Shown: in pieces, positions 60,977 to 64,000 of the stretch
How the letters are laid out: every line of letters begins with the position of its first letter
Position numbering within the stretch: position 1 is the first letter of the stretch
Assembly (NCBI GenBank): GCA_037954325.1
Contig: JBBMNZ010000013.1
Span: 8,118,501 to 8,182,500 of the forward strand
DNA length: 64,000 nucleotides
Direction: 5' to 3'
Source: Fistularia commersonii
Taxonomy: Eukaryota > Chordata > Actinopteri > Syngnathiformes > Fistulariidae
Notes under the pieces: generated by a model
The model's database searches: none
What the model was told of the DNA's origin: nothing
Seen by the model: the letters and a program-made list of their open reading frames with translations, nothing else
Program-made: the position numbers and the translations under genes

Positions 60977-63900
60977 CTGAGATGACAAAAAACAAACAGA
61001 TAAAGCAAACAGGTCAAAACTGCAAGTGCATACTGACCAATCTTACCGTCCCCATAAACCGCACAAGAATATAAAGACTTCTTTTCCATAAAGTTTATCC
61101 TGAATGACAGTTGTAATACATAATTTCACAATTCACCAGCTTTGCTTTGGACACAGGATAACCTGCTCAGCCCTTTCAATTGCTGCCCCAGATCTGAGGT
61201 GATTTTTCTATTCAAACTAGCCTAATGTTATTTACCGAAAGCTATTTCTGTGGAACAATACAGTCAAATCAACCTGTGGTTTGTAAAGCACGATTATAGG
61301 ACGTTATGTCCCTGCATCAGGAAAGTGCATTTATGTAAAATACACACCGAAAAACCATGGCAAGTGGCTGAACAGGTTGCTGTGAGTTTTCATATTATTA
61401 TTCTAATAGACAAGAGGTTTAAAGAATCATATTGTTAGGCTTCAAACTTGAAAATTATAGTGTGAATATACAGGACTATTACAGTAATTTTCTACCTAGG
61501 AAAGTGTTAGCACAGGGAATATATACATTATCATTTACAAATGTATTCATTATCATTGATCTAATCGTTAGAAATTGTACCTTCATTTCAATTTTGAACC
61601 AAAAGTGCCTTATGCTATGTCGACATAACTGAAAATTTACTCTTTATAGTCCAAGAAAGATTCAATTACATGTAATGAATCTGAAAATGAAATGCATGAT
61701 TTCAGGTTATTTATTAAAGAAAACAAAATAAATAATTTAATAAATTATGCATGATGGGAAATTGTGGAGATAAATTTCCATCTTCAGGTTAACATCATCA
61801 TTTCAAAGGGCTTCTCTTGCCTGATAAAGGTGATAGTTAATATAAGATGAGTGTTGTAAACTGTTAAACCAAAACAATTCAACTATGGAGATGCTTTCCA
61901 TAACAGAGGGAGACCAAGAGATGGGGGTTGAATCTTCGGGTTCACGACTGTGAGTGATGCCTTTCATGTAAAGCACAGCATTGCATCTCTGTAAATTCTC
62001 CGCAGCAATTATGGCGACAGTGTTGAGGTTATGTCTCAAGTAATATCACTCATGAAAACACATTAAGCTACACAGACACAATACCAGCTCTTTCAAATCT
62101 CCAAACACATAACCCCAACATCAGTTACAGCACATCAGTCGTGTGATTGAAAAGTGTGTTGACAAACTTTACAAAAGAAAAAGGAAATCCATTCGGAGGT
62201 TTTTGCCCTGAGCTGCAAAAATTAAGACCTGTCATGTGCAGTCAAGGCTTTCTCTTCAATTTTGCCTCAGACCACTGTTGTTTTTCCTGACTGCTTGCAA
62301 TATACTGTTGTCAGACATGCATAGTTTGCTGTTAAAAGTCCCTGTCTGAAAGGATTCATGCCAACCGGCTCAAAATATGTAATTAATATTTATGTAAGGA
62401 ATGGTATGTTGTGATGAAAAATATATTACCGAGTTCATCTTCATTTTTCTCAATGGAAAATCAGGACCTTGTCGATGAGACACATTATTAATGAGAAAAT
62501 CAGACGGAAGTCTATCAGGGTTACTATAATTGTACAGAAACATCTGAGTACTCTCTGACTCACTAATGCAAGGGTAGCTGTAGCCCTACATATGCAGTAC
62601 TTCATGTTTTTTTTTGCTTCATTTGCTGAAATGCAGATTTAAAGTTATTAATGCTGTATTGCATTTATGAGAGCTTCTTTACATTCTTTTTTGATGAAAG
62701 AACAAAGTAAAAGTGATCAGGTGGGATGTAATTTTTAAAGGAAGATCATTTAAAGGTTGGTATCAGACTTTATGTCTCCATTAACACGGGTCACAGAAGC
62801 CTCACTCCCGTTTAGAGCTCACAATTGCCAGGAGAAGCCAAATTAAGATAAGCTTCAAATTCAAGTGTCTATTGGGCAGCTATAGACAAAAATTGGGGCT
62901 ATTAAACAGCCTGAAAGCCTGTGTGGCGAATTACAGTTCTCTCTTAGCATTTATTTTATATTAACATAAAGGTGGAATGAAGGGAATAGATTCTAGAGGC
63001 TTATTGATTCATACTAAAACAGTGAATTACATTTTCAGCAGGCTATCACTTTTGATGAAAATCCAGCAGTGAGACTCTCCCCTCCACACCATGCTGAAAT
63101 AGATAATAATGTATTACTCTAGTTTGACTTTAACTGGTTCAATAACCAAAGCTGCTGCTGTGCAGCATAATTGGCATTCTGTAAATAGAAAGAAATAGCC
63201 TCTGTAAGGCCTCTTTTGATAGTTATAGAAGCCGTGTTACATTGAGAAGCTTGGACTCGGATTTATGCTTCTGTAACGGTAAGGTTTTGCTTCGAACACA
63301 AAATCTTGCCTTGCTTGAATGAGGTTGATTGTGAGGATCCCTTTTAAATGCTGATTTTCATTATTACAATTAATTTTTGAAATGTAGATGTAAAGTGAAT
63401 TCATTATTTATTTATCTTGCTCAACACAGCAATTTAAAACTAATTAGCTTCCCACATGACACGGGGTGAATATATAAAAGGTCAAGCAATTGGGGAGGGT
63501 CAAATTAATGTTACGCTTTCAGTACAAGGACCCTAAAAGACTTACATGTGAGTCATTTAAATTTGAATACTTATTCAAACTGTCAAAAAATATTCCCCTG
63601 TGACATGGTAGCTGCTCAGATTAACAATAATCTACAATAAAGGTATCATAGATTTTATTATGATATATATTTTGATGTAAAACAGCAACATTGAAAGACT
63701 TTAGGCATGCACTGATTTTTTATTGATAGATATTCTTAGCAGTAACTGCTGAAACGCACTATAAATAGAAAACCGCACATTTGTAAGTGTAAAGAAGAGC
63801 CACGGTGTCTCGGGGCTGGGGTGTGGGGATGTTGGGGTGTGGGGCAACAGATTCCATGCCAAATATTATATGCAATTAATGTATATGATTGTGCAAACCA

Positions 63901-64000
63901 CCTACAGAGCAAATGGAGTTCAGACATGAAGATGCCGGAGCACAGTTTTTGTTCATTTACTTAGCGAAAAAATGAGAAACTTGTTACTGACTGCTATTGT
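60977..64000. other. tnmd: Sequence upstream of tnmd exon 3, probably intron 2
   Basis: No exon encoding a membrane segment was found on the - strand, so exons 1 and 2 are taken to lie beyond the window. The only notable element is the G-quadruplex motif near its end. Confidence 0.6.
63812..63844 (+). other. G-quadruplex motif, five runs of G4
   Basis: GGGG runs at 63812, 63818, 63825, 63834 and 63841 are separated by loops of 2, 3, 5 and 3 bases. This meets the usual G4 rule with a spare run. It lies upstream of tnmd exon 3, on the strand used as template for tnmd. Confidence 0.85.

Noticed and set aside
61803..62039. Possible tnmd exon 1 or 2 on the - strand
   Set aside because: No membrane-spanning segment or resemblance to the tenomodulin N-terminus; phase and splice sites do not fit.

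Overview
The window is vertebrate nuclear DNA, most likely from a ray-finned (teleost) fish. It is AT-rich, its genes are split by long introns with GT/AG junctions, it carries many (GT/CA)n microsatellites, and it holds decayed copies of repeats typical of teleosts: an L2/CR1/Rex-type LINE, a hAT DNA transposon and tRNA-SINE-like repeats. Nothing prokaryotic is present. Nearly all longer open frames are chance frames. The real coding content had to be assembled from short exons.

Two genes are present and converge on each other. On the + strand, eight exons from about 21.9 to 32.5 kb encode an ETS-family transcription factor of the ELF1/2/4 group. It is best matched to ELF4 (MEF), and the whole reading frame (635 codons plus stop) can be read without a gap. 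On the - strand, five exons between 60.98 and 40.28 kb encode the extracellular part of tenomodulin (tnmd): a BRICHOS domain, a linker with an RxxR site, and the Cys-rich C-terminal domain. Its first two exons (cytoplasmic tail and membrane anchor) must lie beyond 64 kb.

Layout: 1-21.9 kb has no recognisable coding exon; it is upstream or first-intron sequence of elf4 with a SINE-like repeat, a LINE tail, a 52-unit GT microsatellite and two possible regulatory clusters. 21.9-32.5 kb is elf4, with a nested pair of non-LTR retrotransposons in one intron. 32.5-39.5 kb holds the elf4 3' UTR and the interval between the two 3' ends. 39.5-61 kb is tnmd, whose introns hold a foldback element with arms near 290 bp, a 1.1-kb hAT element with perfect 8-bp target duplications, and an L2 fragment. 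61-64 kb is the upstream tnmd intron.

The points most worth a second look are these. The elf4-tnmd neighbourhood mirrors ELF1-CNMD on human 13q14. One disulfide pair seems to have been lost jointly (Cys to Tyr twice) in the tnmd C-terminal domain. A (UG)n tract forms the acceptor of a frame-breaking BRICHOS exon. elf4 carries an in-frame 49-codon upstream ORF and four psi-K-x-E SUMO-type sites. The foldback element could form a long hairpin in tnmd pre-mRNA. I found no previously undescribed multi-gene system. Comparisons with human proteins and loci are from memory, not from a search.
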